A DNA stretch of 64,000 nt, from positions 40,940 to 104,939 of the forward strand of contig JAMLHA010000012.1 in assembly GCA_023957475.1 (NCBI GenBank), read 5' to 3'. Numbering within the stretch: the stretch's first letter is position 1; every line of letters starts with the position of its first letter. Under the pieces are notes generated by a model. That model searched no databases. It had not been told where the DNA came from and saw only the letters and a list, made by a program, of their open reading frames with translations. Positions 46,893-56,398 of the stretch are shown here, piece by piece. This DNA comes from Crocinitomicaceae bacterium. Its GTDB lineage: Bacteria > Bacteroidota > Bacteroidia > Flavobacteriales_D > Crocinitomicaceae. A program made the position numbers and the translations under genes.

Positions 46893-46926
46893 TTGTTTTT
46901 AGTTATTAGAATTAAATTTTACACAA

Positions 46927-46934
46927 CAAAGATA
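46927..46934 (-). promoter_or_regulatory. TAnnTTTG -7 element of the DUF808-DedA-DUF2490 operon
   Basis: On the minus strand TATCTTTG lies 34 bases before the ATG at 46892. No -33 match. Confidence 0.4.
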
Positions 46935-47058
46935 AATAAAACTCATGATTAATAGTTGTTAAAAAAACACAAATAAAAAGACTAAATAATTAAACAACCA
47001 AACACAATTTGTTGATATTTAGTTTGTTCGTAAATTTGTTTTCGAAACTGTTTTCACC

Positions 47059-48513
47059 TTATTTCATTTCACCTCCCAATGCTTTGAAAAGAAGTATTAA
47101 ATTGTGAGAATTTTGGTATTGATAATCCACGTAATTTAATTCTGCTTGCAATTTCAATTTTTGAGAATTAATGATTTCTAGGTAATTGGCGTTACCAGCC
47201 AAATACAAATCAGAAGAAACATCAACAGCTCTTTCTAATAATACAACTTCATCATCTTTCAATGCTAAAATCTGTTGATAAGCACCTACTTTTGATAATA
47301 AAAAACTTATTTCATTGAACGCATTGACTACATTCTTTTGATAATTAAAAAAGGCTATCTCTTGATTTCTTTTTGAAATGTAGAAATCTCTTTTAATTTG
47401 CCCTTGATTAAAGATAGGGCTCGTTAGCCCACCTAATAATTGCCATGCAATGGAGCCTGGATTAAAAAATGTAGCAATTGAAAATGAATTCAACCCAAAC
47501 GAACCTCCTAATTGTAATTTTGGAAAAAATGCAGCCCTTGCTGAACGTGCATCGGCATTTGTGGCTTGCAATTCAAAATAACTTTCAGCAACATCTGGAC
47601 GGTGATGGATTACTGAATCTACATCCATTTTTTGATTCAATAATTCGATGTGATTGGTTAAGAAATCATTGCTTCTGACTATTTCTCCTTCAAATTTACC
47701 CAACATGGACAACAATGCCTTTTCAATAGCTGTAATTTCAATATTTGTTACCTCTATTTCTACAAGTAGATTTTTGTTTTGAGCATTGAATTGTTGCACG
47801 GCTAATTCAGTGGCTTTACCAATATCTCGTTGCGATGAAATAATCTCAAATGCTTTGTATTGAATCAAGTAATTTTCTTGGTAAATCTTGAGTTTTTTAT
47901 CGAGCGCAACTAACTGATAATACAAATCAGCGGCATCTGTAAAAATTTGAGTCAACAGAAGTTTTCTTCCTTCATGGGATGCTAGATAACGTTCTTTAGC
48001 AGCCTTTTTTTGGTTCTTTAATCTTCCCCAAATATCAATTTCCCATGATGTGTTTAAGCCAACGAAATAGTTGGGAGTAATATCTGTTCGAACTTTCTGT
48101 TTATCGTTGATGTTGCCAGATAAATTGGTGTCAAAATTACCAACACCATCAATTGTGTAATCACCATAACGTGTTCCAGAAGCATTGATTAAGAAATCAA
48201 GTGATGGCAACATAGCTAATTTTGCTTGTTTCAAATGTGCATTTGCAATTAAAACACGTTGCTCTAGAATTTGATAATCTAAATTGGAATTTTTTAAATC
48301 ATTAAACAATTTAAGCAATAATTTATCATTAAAGTAATTGTTTATTGTTATTGATTTAAATTCCTCATTGTTAAGTGAGTACTGGTTATCAAAACACTCG
48401 GGAAATGTATTTAAATCATTTGTTGACATATTGGTAACTTTTAATGAACCACAACTCAATGTTGTAGATATTACCAAACTTAATAAGATGAATTGATAGA
48501 ATTGAACTTTCAT
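47059..48513 (-). CDS. RND efflux outer-membrane factor (TolC/OprM-type lipoprotein)
   Basis: The 484-residue lipoprotein (LSLVISTTLSCGS) has the OEP repeat structure: FNDLKNSNLDYQILEQRVLI, WEIDIWGRLKNQKKAAKERY in the first half and HRPDVAESYFELQATNADA in the second, as in the NodT/OprM family. It would form the outer-membrane channel of the pump encoded upstream, with which it shares an ATGA overlap. The substrate is unknown. Confidence 0.93.
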   Translation of the reverse strand: MKVQFYQFILLSLVISTTLSCGSLKVTNMSTNDLNTFPECFDNQYSLNNEEFKSITINNYFNDKLLLKLFNDLKNSNLDYQILEQRVLIANAHLKQAKLAMLPSLDFLINASGTRYGDYTIDGVGNFDTNLSGNINDKQKVRTDITPNYFVGLNTSWEIDIWGRLKNQKKAAKERYLASHEGRKLLLTQIFTDAADLYYQLVALDKKLKIYQENYLIQYKAFEIISSQRDIGKATELAVQQFNAQNKNLLVEIEVTNIEITAIEKALLSMLGKFEGEIVRSNDFLTNHIELLNQKMDVDSVIHHRPDVAESYFELQATNADARSARAAFFPKLQLGGSFGLNSFSIATFFNPGSIAWQLLGGLTSPIFNQGQIKRDFYISKRNQEIAFFNYQKNVVNAFNEISFLLSKVGAYQQILALKDDEVVLLERAVDVSSDLYLAGNANYLEIINSQKLKLQAELNYVDYQYQNSHNLILLFKALGGEMK

Positions 48514-51500
48514 TTCTTTTGATTTTTTGCGCCAAGCTTGGCAAATACGATATATAAACCAGGTATTACAATAATACCAAACACAGTGCCTATTAACATC
48601 CCTCCTGCTGCGGCTGTACCAATAGATCTGTTTCCAATGGCTCCAGCACCTGATGCAATCACTAAAGGAATTAGCCCAGCAATAAATGCAAAGGAAGTCA
48701 TAAGAATAGGTCTAAAACGTTGTCGGGCTCCTTCAATGGCTGATTCAACGATTTCAAATCCGTCATTTCCACGTTGAATAGCAAATTCAACAATCAAAAT
48801 AGCATTCTTAGCTAATAAACCGATGAGCATTACCAGTGCTACTTGCGCATAGATGTTGTTTTCAAGGCCTGCAAGAACGAGTGCAATGTAAGAACCAAAA
48901 ACACCAATTGGTAAACTTAATAACACAGGAAGCGGAAGCAAAAAGCTCTCGTATTGCGCTGCCAATAATAGATATACAAACAATAAACAAAGTCCAAAAA
49001 TATAGATAGTTTGATTACCAGAAAGAATTTCCTCTCTTGTCATTCCCGACCATTCTATCGTAAACCCTCTAGGTAGTGTTTTTTCAGCAATACGATTGAT
49101 TTCATTAATAGCATCGCCAGAGCTGTACCCAGCATTTGGTTCACCAGTTATCATTGCCGACATATACATGTTGTAACGTGTTAAAATTTCAGGGCCATAA
49201 ACTCGTTCAATCGTTATAAACGTTGAAAAAGGTATCATTTCTCCTTTATCGTTTTTAACATACATTTCTAAAATACTTTCTGGGTTTTTTCTAAACTCTG
49301 GACCTGCTTGCACCATTACTTTATACATCTGTGCAAAACGAATGAAATTTGTCGCATAAAATGAACCTAGAAGTGTTTGTAAAGTTGACATAGCATTATC
49401 AACCGAAACGCCTTTTTTGGAAGCCATATCGTAATCGATATGAATTAAATATTGTGGATACGAAGCATCAAAACTGGAATAATTGTTTTTCAATAGAGAC
49501 GAAGCATTTAAACTGGTAACGAATTGTTTTGCTACATCATCTGTATTCGTTAAACTTCCTCCAGATTTATCAATCAAACGCATTTCATATCCACTTGAAT
49601 TACCAAAACCAGGTACTGTTGGAGGTGAGAAAATTTCTATTTGAGCATCTGAAATTTCATCTGTAACTTTTTCCAATTTGGCAATGTACTCATCTATGGA
49701 AATACTTCTTTCGTTCCATTCTTTTAAATTTATCATCCCCATTCCATAAGATGCACCAGCAATTTCTGTAATGATACTGTAACCTGCTAAGGTTGTAATG
49801 TTTTCAAAACCTTCAATTTTAGCAGCTTTGTGCGCTACTTCGTCTAGTACCTTTTCTGTTCGCTCAACTGTTGCTCCTTGTGGTGTGGTTACATTAACAT
49901 ACAACATTCCTTGATCTTCTAAGGGTATAAATCCAGAAGGTAATATACTAGTTGTAAACCAAGTAAGCCCTATAAAGACAATTAACACGCCAAATGTGAT
50001 ACTTGTTTTGGTTGCAAACTTCGACAAAAGCGAAGTGTAACCATTGGTTACTTTATCAAACCAATTGTTGAAGCCACTAAAAAAGCGATTCAATAATCCT
50101 TTTTTAGCAGTTGTTTGATGTGGTCTTAAAATAATGGCACACAATGCTGGTGTTAACGTCAATGCGTTGATTCCTGAAATGACAATACTAATAGCCAATG
50201 TTAGTGAAAATTGTCGGTAAAACACACCAACAGGTCCATCCAAAAAGGCAACAGGAATAAATACTGCGGACATAACCAATGTAATGGCTACGACAGCTCC
50301 GGCAATTTCTTTTGTTGCCTTTACAGTAGCTTCATAAGGAGATAAATGCTCCTCTGTTATTTTGACGTGGACAGCTTCAACTACTACAATAGCATTATCA
50401 ACAACTATGCCAATTGCTAATACCATCGCAAATAATGTCAAAAGGTTGATGGAAAAACCAAGCATTGACATGAATGCAAATGTACCGATAAGTGCTACAG
50501 GAACGGCAAGTACTGGGATTAATGTTGAACGCCAATCTTGTAGAAATAAAAACACGACTAAACTTACCAAAATAAAGGCTTCAATTAATGTTTTCAGTAC
50601 TTCGTGAATTGAGGCATCAAGAAAACGAGATACATCATACGCCAAGTTGTAGTCCATACCTGGAGGAAATGAAGTGTTTTTCAACTCTTCCATTTTGTTT
50701 TTCACTTCCTTGATAACTTCAGACGCATTGGAACCCGGACGTTGTTTCATCATGATAGAAGCTGATGGGCGACCATCTGTTTTTGATACCATTCCATAAC
50801 TCATGGCACCAAATTCTATTTTAGCAATGTCCTTTAATTTAAGTATTTCTCCTTCTTCATTGGAGCGAATTGCTACTTCTTCATATTGTTTTGGTTCAGA
50901 AAATTTACCAGTGTATTTAATGACATATTGCAAATCATTGACGATTTTACCAGAGCCTTCGCCTACTTTACCTGGCGCAGCTGCAATATTTTGTTTTTGC
51001 AAGGCATTGATGACTTCATCGGCTGAAATGGAATAAGCCACCATTTGTTCTGGATCTAACCATACCCGCATGGAATACTCCTTTTGCCCCATTATTTCGG
51101 CTCTACCAACACCTTTGATACGTTTTAATTCTTGAAGAATGTTGATATCGGTATAGTTAAAAATAAACTGTTCGTCTTGTTCATCCTCTGTACTTGTGAT
51201 GTTTAAGTACATCAACATACTATTTACTTCCTTCTCGGTTGTAACACCTGCACGAATAACTTCTTCAGGTAACTCATCTAAAACTGTTGTTACCCTATTT
51301 TGCACGTTTACAGCAGCAACATCTGGGTCGGTGCCAACTTCAAAGAATATTTGAATCATTGTCAAACCGTCATTTGATGTTACAGTTGACATGTAAGTCA
51401 TACCAGGCACACCATTGATAGCGCGTTCAAGAGGTAATGCAACAGCTTCTGCTGAAACTTCGGCATTTGCTCCAGTATATTTTGCTTGAACAATTACCGA

Positions 51501-51623
51501 AGGTGGAACGATGTCTGGAAATTGTGTTATTGGCAACTGAAAAATTGCTAATAAACCAAGAAGAAGAAAAAATAGCGAAATAACCAAAGAAAGTATCTTT
51601 CGCTTAATAAATAACTCAACCAT
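48510..51623 (-). CDS. RND multidrug efflux inner-membrane pump (HAE1/AcrB type)
   Basis: The 1037-residue protein has the AcrB plan: twelve transmembrane helices and two large periplasmic loops. Features seen are the N-terminal FIKRKILSLVISLFFLLLG, PLERAINGVPG, the TM4 segment GIVVDNAIVVVEA and the TM10 segment LLAKNAILIVEFA. TM4 has Asp-Asn where AcrB has Asp-Asp, so one of the two proton-relay acids is replaced; this variant is common in Bacteroidota to my knowledge. The gene lies between the adaptor and the outer-membrane factor in one operon and probably expels lipophilic drugs, dyes or bile-like compounds. Confidence 0.95.
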   Translation of the reverse strand: MVELFIKRKILSLVISLFFLLLGLLAIFQLPITQFPDIVPPSVIVQAKYTGANAEVSAEAVALPLERAINGVPGMTYMSTVTSNDGLTMIQIFFEVGTDPDVAAVNVQNRVTTVLDELPEEVIRAGVTTEKEVNSMLMYLNITSTEDEQDEQFIFNYTDINILQELKRIKGVGRAEIMGQKEYSMRVWLDPEQMVAYSISADEVINALQKQNIAAAPGKVGEGSGKIVNDLQYVIKYTGKFSEPKQYEEVAIRSNEEGEILKLKDIAKIEFGAMSYGMVSKTDGRPSASIMMKQRPGSNASEVIKEVKNKMEELKNTSFPPGMDYNLAYDVSRFLDASIHEVLKTLIEAFILVSLVVFLFLQDWRSTLIPVLAVPVALIGTFAFMSMLGFSINLLTLFAMVLAIGIVVDNAIVVVEAVHVKITEEHLSPYEATVKATKEIAGAVVAITLVMSAVFIPVAFLDGPVGVFYRQFSLTLAISIVISGINALTLTPALCAIILRPHQTTAKKGLLNRFFSGFNNWFDKVTNGYTSLLSKFATKTSITFGVLIVFIGLTWFTTSILPSGFIPLEDQGMLYVNVTTPQGATVERTEKVLDEVAHKAAKIEGFENITTLAGYSIITEIAGASYGMGMINLKEWNERSISIDEYIAKLEKVTDEISDAQIEIFSPPTVPGFGNSSGYEMRLIDKSGGSLTNTDDVAKQFVTSLNASSLLKNNYSSFDASYPQYLIHIDYDMASKKGVSVDNAMSTLQTLLGSFYATNFIRFAQMYKVMVQAGPEFRKNPESILEMYVKNDKGEMIPFSTFITIERVYGPEILTRYNMYMSAMITGEPNAGYSSGDAINEINRIAEKTLPRGFTIEWSGMTREEILSGNQTIYIFGLCLLFVYLLLAAQYESFLLPLPVLLSLPIGVFGSYIALVLAGLENNIYAQVALVMLIGLLAKNAILIVEFAIQRGNDGFEIVESAIEGARQRFRPILMTSFAFIAGLIPLVIASGAGAIGNRSIGTAAAGGMLIGTVFGIIVIPGLYIVFAKLGAKNQKK

Positions 51624-51647
51624 ACTGTTTGATTTAAATTTGAAAGA

Positions 51648-52721
51648 TTACTTTTTAGGTTTTATTTTATCACCATCTCGGAGTGATTGCGTACCCTCCT
51701 TTACGATAAGATCATTTTCTTTTAATCCTTTAGATACCAAGTAAAAATCATCTAATACACTTCCTATTTCGATGGATTTCATTTTAACTTTATTTTCCAT
51801 GTTTACAAGAAATACAAAATGCTTGTCTTGAATTGAAAATACTGATTTTTTGGGGACTAAAATAGCGTTAGGCTTATTTTCGGAGATCAACAGTTTTCCA
51901 GAAGTTCCGTGTTTGATCAAATTGTTTGGATTGAAAAAACGAGCTTTAAACTGAATTGAACCTGTTTGTTTGTCAATTTCACCTTCAGCTGTTTCTATTT
52001 TTCCTTTTTGATCATAAATTACACCATTTGGTAAGATTAACTCAATATTATCTTGATTTTTCAATCTATTCTCTTTGATTAATTGAAAATAAATACTCTC
52101 AGGTATTGAGAAATACGCCAAAACTTCTTTTAATTCAGAAATGGTGGTCAACAATGAACCGCTTTGAATCAAACTACCTTCTTTTAGAGGAATTCTATTA
52201 ATAACACCATCGAATGGAGATTTAATCGTTGTAAAACTGATTTGTTGTTCAATGGCGTTTTTTTCTGCATTCGCAAACGACACCTTTGCTTCTGACGCTT
52301 CGTATTTTGCTTTTGCTAACTCCAATTCATTTTTAGCCACCACTTTCTTATCAAACAGTGTTTGCATTTGTGACAATTCAACTGCCGACATTTTTAATTC
52401 TGCTTGAGCTGATTTTAATGTAGCTTTAGCTTTTAGTAGCTCTATTTGGAGTTCTACATCACTGATTTTGAACAATACTTGATCTTTTTTAACCATTTGT
52501 CCTTCGTTTGCTAACACGTCTTCCATTAAACCATTGATTCGGGCGTGGATCTCAACATTTTTCAATGCTTGAATATCTGCTACAAACTTATTGGATACGA
52601 TTGTATCCTTTTTAAACACTTTATATACAGGAAGTATTTTTACTTCATCTGGATTGGTGTTTTTATCACCACACGATGCGGCAATAGCAAGTATAAAAAA
52701 ATAAATTACAGTTTTTTTCAC
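51648..52721 (-). CDS. RND efflux periplasmic adaptor lipoprotein (AcrA type)
   Basis: The 357-residue membrane-fusion protein has a lipoprotein signal (FFILAIAASCGDK), a barrel-sandwich domain split around a coiled-coil hairpin of about 60 residues (KATLKSAQAELKMSAVELSQ to AKAKYEASEAKVSFANA), and a beta-barrel with a C-terminal membrane-proximal domain (KHGTSGKLLISE, VKEGTQSLRDGD). It connects the pump with the outer-membrane channel. It is the first gene of the operon; an imperfect palindrome lies upstream. Confidence 0.94.
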   Translation of the reverse strand: MKKTVIYFFILAIAASCGDKNTNPDEVKILPVYKVFKKDTIVSNKFVADIQALKNVEIHARINGLMEDVLANEGQMVKKDQVLFKISDVELQIELLKAKATLKSAQAELKMSAVELSQMQTLFDKKVVAKNELELAKAKYEASEAKVSFANAEKNAIEQQISFTTIKSPFDGVINRIPLKEGSLIQSGSLLTTISELKEVLAYFSIPESIYFQLIKENRLKNQDNIELILPNGVIYDQKGKIETAEGEIDKQTGSIQFKARFFNPNNLIKHGTSGKLLISENKPNAILVPKKSVFSIQDKHFVFLVNMENKVKMKSIEIGSVLDDFYLVSKGLKENDLIVKEGTQSLRDGDKIKPKK

Positions 52722-52747
52722 TTTAAAATTTCGATTAATTATTAAAC

Positions 52748-52786
52748 AACATTCATTATTAAGTTAGCTAACTCAAAATAAATGTT
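52748..52786. promoter_or_regulatory. Imperfect palindrome upstream of the RND operon (operator candidate)
   Basis: A perfect 12-bp core AGTTAGCTAACT (52762-52773) is flanked by longer arms, AACATTcATT on the left and AATaAATGTT on the right, that pair with one mismatch. This would suit a TetR-like repressor of an efflux operon. The regulator gene is not adjacent. Confidence 0.5.
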
Positions 52787-53134
52787 CTAAAACAATCGAA
52801 ATCGATGCAGAAATGAAATCTCATTGTGGTGCCAAAGCTCAAATTGGCATTGATTAATGAAATTTCCTTTGTTTTCTTTTAGTGTTGAATAATTGGTTTT
52901 AAGAATGTAAACAAATTGTTTGATGCAATCGTATGTCTTAACATTAACCCGTCTAAAGTTTGTGTTTAGCGTACATTCATACTCAATATCTTCAACATGT
53001 TCATAAAAACCAGCTTCTACATCTTTTATTAATTCTCCAATAGGTGAGAAAAACTCAACACTTTGGTTCAAATTAAAAGATGTGGTCATTAAGAAAATAA
53101 CCACAACCAAAAGTATATTTTTTCTGTTTTTCAT
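52787..53134 (-). CDS. Small secreted protein of unknown function
   Basis: From ATG 53134 the product is 115 residues with a signal peptide (ILLVVVIFLMTTSFNLNQ); the longer frame from 53188 would add 18 unlikely residues. The mature part is charged and carries several Cys (YECTLNT, TYDCIKQF, NQCQFELW). No family is recognised. Its stop abuts the operator-like palindrome of the RND operon, and it sits between that operon and the HhH/barrel gene. Confidence 0.55.
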   Translation of the reverse strand: MKNRKNILLVVVIFLMTTSFNLNQSVEFFSPIGELIKDVEAGFYEHVEDIEYECTLNTNFRRVNVKTYDCIKQFVYILKTNYSTLKENKGNFINQCQFELWHHNEISFLHRFRLF

Positions 53135-53206
53135 CTTTAAAGCTCTGCAAAAATAAGAACTTTTTAAATTTAAACTGTAGATTAACAAAAAATAACCATT
53201 TCTCTT

Positions 53207-55309
53207 TTAAAATTTAACTCTTAGTTGTATCGTTAAATCTTGCTTGCGATTATTGTTAATCATTTCAGCACCAGAGCCTAAGTTTTTTCTGTTGTTGTAT
53301 AAAAACACTCCATATTTCACCCATAAATCAATATGCTTAAATAAATGAAGTCGAAACAGTAAATACGCTCGACTTCCTTGATAATAATAAGCAGGGACTG
53401 AATAAGTGTATAACGCATTTGATTCGACCGCATAAATACGTGAATTATAACTATCTGTATCAAATAGTGCGTAACGTACTGCTAGTTCAATTGGTGCTTT
53501 TTTGGGTTTGTAACTGATGTCTTGTGTCAATAAAATACCCTTTTCAGTTTTGTTACTTAATCGGTTAAGTGTTAAAAATTCCACTCTACTTTTTAAAGTA
53601 AATGCTCCTGAAACTTTGTAGCTGATATTGAAACGGTAATTGCGTTGCATAACTTCTTCAACTTCTTTGATTGAACCATCAGAAAGCAAACTGTTTTTTT
53701 GTCTTAAATGCTGACGGAAACGCACATAAATTTCAATTCGTTTATTGGGTTTGAATATTGGTTGCACTAAAAAATCATGTCCGTAACTTGGTTTATTGAC
53801 TTGGTATTTTAACCAAGGAAATTGAAACAAATCAAAATAGGTATTTAAAAAGAGGTAATTGGTGATTGTTAAATTTAATCCTGAAAAAATTCCATTTTCA
53901 TTGTTTGTATTTTCGGATCTTCCAGATTCTGCAAAAGCAGCATTGTAAAATGTATTGTATCCTTTTTGGTAGTTTCGATACACAAAACTCAAACTTGCTC
54001 TATTGTCCAATGCTATGATAACTCCATGAATTGTAGCCCAACTATTTGTAAATGATGAATAGCTAACCTCTCCAAAGAAATTAAAATTTTGAATTAAATA
54101 ATTGTAATCCAAAGAAATAGATGTTGTGTTTTTTCCTCTAAAGTCAAATTGATTGTATGCTTGAATGGGTTTTGCATAAGACTTGTTGTATCCCCAATTC
54201 ACTGCCGCAATTCCAATGTGTAAGTTTCTTCTTTCAAACCGTAAATTTCCACCATAAATAAATTCTGTAAGAGATCCTTTCTTTGCTATTTCTGTATTTG
54301 TTCGGTGCAATCCACTTGTACTAATACTTGAAATACTTTCTTCTGGTGAGTAAACCTCCAAATCATTAATAGAGGTTGTGTCAACAGATTGAACAGCTCC
54401 ATCAATTTTCTTAATAGATCCAAAAAGTGTTAATTGAAAACTTTTGTAAGCCAAGTCAACCCCTGCTCCACGCAAAAATCGCATTTCATCAGATGAAGTA
54501 TAAGGCTTTAATGGAGTTGCGCTCTTTTTGGTGGTTACAACATCGGTGGTTTTGCCCATTGCATAACCTGTCCATAAATTCAATCCTTGACCAATTTGCA
54601 CTTGGAAATCACCTATAGCAACAGCTTTTAAATACTTTCCTCCTTTGTAGAAAGCATGTGCAGAATAGAAATCAAAACCTTGTTTTTGAGCACCTTTAAA
54701 AAACTGTTCTCCAGGATCTTTTTCTGCTGTCAATCCAATACTTATGTTGTTTCTGTATGAATAGCGAAATCGAGTGTAATATTTATCAGGATTACCATAG
54801 TAAAATGAATTGCTGGATTTTAACACAGAATCATTGGGTGCTGTATAGCCTTTTTTTGTTTCCAATATACGTTGATACCTTCCAAACCAATCAAATCGAC
54901 CTTTTTTTAACATTTCTTTGAATGAAACATGCAATTGTTCTGTTCGATCTTCTACTTTGACAAATGGAAGTATTAATTGAATGGTCTCTAAATCCCAATA
55001 TTTCAAACTCTGTAATTCATAGATATTGATTAATTTACCGTAATTGACTCTGTGTTGTAACAAATCTTTGATTTGAATTTCTGTTAACAAGTTCAATTCT
55101 TCCAAATCTTCTTTAGTCGCACTATTTAAATTTAGCGGATTTGAGATTCTAAATTGAAGTACTTGCATAACATCAGTCAAGTCAATATCCTCTGATTCGT
55201 ATTGTTCAGATATAAATTCTATACGTTGCTGAATTACAAGTTCTTTCTCCTGGCTGAATACAAGAAAATTGAGTACTAAAAAAACGATTAGAAGCACCTT
55301 ATTCAGCAT
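53207..55309 (-). CDS. Helix-hairpin-helix domain protein with predicted outer-membrane beta-barrel
   Basis: The 700-residue product has a signal peptide (LLIVFLVLNFLVFSQ), then a ComEA-like region with two helix-hairpin-helix motifs (NPLNLNSATKEDLEELNLL and YGKLINIYELQSLKYWDLET, about residues 50-115). The remaining ~580 residues are rich in alternating hydrophobic/aromatic strands (KYLKAVAIGDFQVQIGQGLN, RYSYRNNISIGLTA) and end in TIQLRVKF, whose terminal Phe is typical of beta-barrels recognised by BAM. It is coupled to the PorV-like gene by an 11-base overlap. Proteins of this plan occur in Bacteroidota, but I know of no established role; a DNA-related surface function is a guess from the HhH motifs. 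Confidence 0.8.
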   Translation of the reverse strand: MLNKVLLIVFLVLNFLVFSQEKELVIQQRIEFISEQYESEDIDLTDVMQVLQFRISNPLNLNSATKEDLEELNLLTEIQIKDLLQHRVNYGKLINIYELQSLKYWDLETIQLILPFVKVEDRTEQLHVSFKEMLKKGRFDWFGRYQRILETKKGYTAPNDSVLKSSNSFYYGNPDKYYTRFRYSYRNNISIGLTAEKDPGEQFFKGAQKQGFDFYSAHAFYKGGKYLKAVAIGDFQVQIGQGLNLWTGYAMGKTTDVVTTKKSATPLKPYTSSDEMRFLRGAGVDLAYKSFQLTLFGSIKKIDGAVQSVDTTSINDLEVYSPEESISSISTSGLHRTNTEIAKKGSLTEFIYGGNLRFERRNLHIGIAAVNWGYNKSYAKPIQAYNQFDFRGKNTTSISLDYNYLIQNFNFFGEVSYSSFTNSWATIHGVIIALDNRASLSFVYRNYQKGYNTFYNAAFAESGRSENTNNENGIFSGLNLTITNYLFLNTYFDLFQFPWLKYQVNKPSYGHDFLVQPIFKPNKRIEIYVRFRQHLRQKNSLLSDGSIKEVEEVMQRNYRFNISYKVSGAFTLKSRVEFLTLNRLSNKTEKGILLTQDISYKPKKAPIELAVRYALFDTDSYNSRIYAVESNALYTYSVPAYYYQGSRAYLLFRLHLFKHIDLWVKYGVFLYNNRKNLGSGAEMINNNRKQDLTIQLRVKF

Positions 55310-56129
55310 CCACTTTCTTTTTATTTGCAGTATATGTTAACGAAATATTTGGCGACCATCCAAGGACTTGATGATAGGAAGAACCTATATCGAAAGAGAT
55401 GATTTTCCATTTGTACCCAAATCCAAAAGAAAACTCAAGTGGCGCACTTGCAATACCTGCTCGTATAAAAAAGTTTTTCACAGCTTGGTATTCAATTGCT
55501 CCTTTGATTCGTATTTTATCGACAATTGTTTTTGATCCTTCTAATAAAAATAGTACTTTTTCTGCTAATAAATAGCTCATTCCTAATCGAAAATGAGTTG
55601 AAAATCGTTCGTTTTGATAGGAATTTAATTTTGATGCTCCAATGTTTAATACACTAAAACCTAATTTCCAATTATCTGTTAGTAATGCTTGTAGTCCGAA
55701 TTCTCCAGTAACTGTATTTTTATTGCCATAATTTGCATTTAATTGCAATCCCTGATAATTCAATTGTACACCTGCAAACAAGCGTTTTGTAAGCGGTAAA
55801 CTATAGCCCACACCTACTCGTTGTGTTCTAAATAATTTGTAACCGTACAATTGAGCACCAACAGAAATAACACCATACTTTAGAGGATGAGCATACGCTA
55901 TTCCTTGACTTTGAAATTCTTTCAGTAAGAATCTGTTTTCGTAACTAATACCCACTGTTGGTTGTGTAATTTCGCCCAAAGCACCAGGATTGTGATGGTA
56001 TGACCACGCATCAACCAATGTTACAGATGCATTGGCCAATGAATTTGATCGAGAACCTATTGGAATCCATCCTTGTGAAATGGCTAAAATAGGTGAAAGA
56101 AAAATTAATACAAGTAATACTATTCTCAT
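55299..56129 (-). CDS. PorV/PorQ-like outer-membrane protein
   Basis: From ATG 56129 the product is 276 residues: a signal peptide (IVLLVLIFLSPILAISQG), the motif SRSNSLANASVTLVDAWSYHHNPGALG that resembles the NPA box of FadL-like PorV/PorQ proteins, and a beta-rich body ending FSFGFGYKWKI and SPNISLTY. I use 56129 because the upstream alternative is a TTG with no added conserved sequence. The ATG and the following HhH gene overlap at their ends, so the two are probably a functional pair, perhaps barrel and shuttle-type partner as in type IX secretion. Confidence 0.75.
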   Translation of the reverse strand: MRIVLLVLIFLSPILAISQGWIPIGSRSNSLANASVTLVDAWSYHHNPGALGEITQPTVGISYENRFLLKEFQSQGIAYAHPLKYGVISVGAQLYGYKLFRTQRVGVGYSLPLTKRLFAGVQLNYQGLQLNANYGNKNTVTGEFGLQALLTDNWKLGFSVLNIGASKLNSYQNERFSTHFRLGMSYLLAEKVLFLLEGSKTIVDKIRIKGAIEYQAVKNFFIRAGIASAPLEFSFGFGYKWKIISFDIGSSYHQVLGWSPNISLTYTANKKKVDAE

Positions 56130-56146
56130 AAAGTAATGTAACAATG

Positions 56147-56154
56147 CAAATCTA
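56147..56154 (-). promoter_or_regulatory. TAnnTTTG -7 element of the PorV-like/HhH operon
   Basis: On the minus strand TAGATTTG lies 17 bases before the ATG at 56129. No -33 match. Confidence 0.4.
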
Positions 56155-56368
56155 AAAAATAAATGATTTTAAATGAGTATTTGCTTGGTTTTTTTGATAA
56201 AGTGAACGTTTTTTTGACTGTAGAATCTTTTCAATATTTACTAAGAGAAATCAAATAAGAAAGTAGGTCTCGGAGTACCAAAAGTTCTGTTATTAAAAGA
56301 TAAACAATTGTTTATAAAATGTTGAATCTTTTTTATTAAATCGTTTAACTAGATAATCATTAATTATT

Positions 56369-56376
56369 TATCTTTG
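56369..56376 (+). promoter_or_regulatory. TAnnTTTG -7 element before the M1 aminopeptidase gene
   Basis: TATCTTTG lies 22 bases before the ATG at 56399. Confidence 0.4.
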
Positions 56377-56398
56377 GAATCTTTTTTAAAATTAGAGA

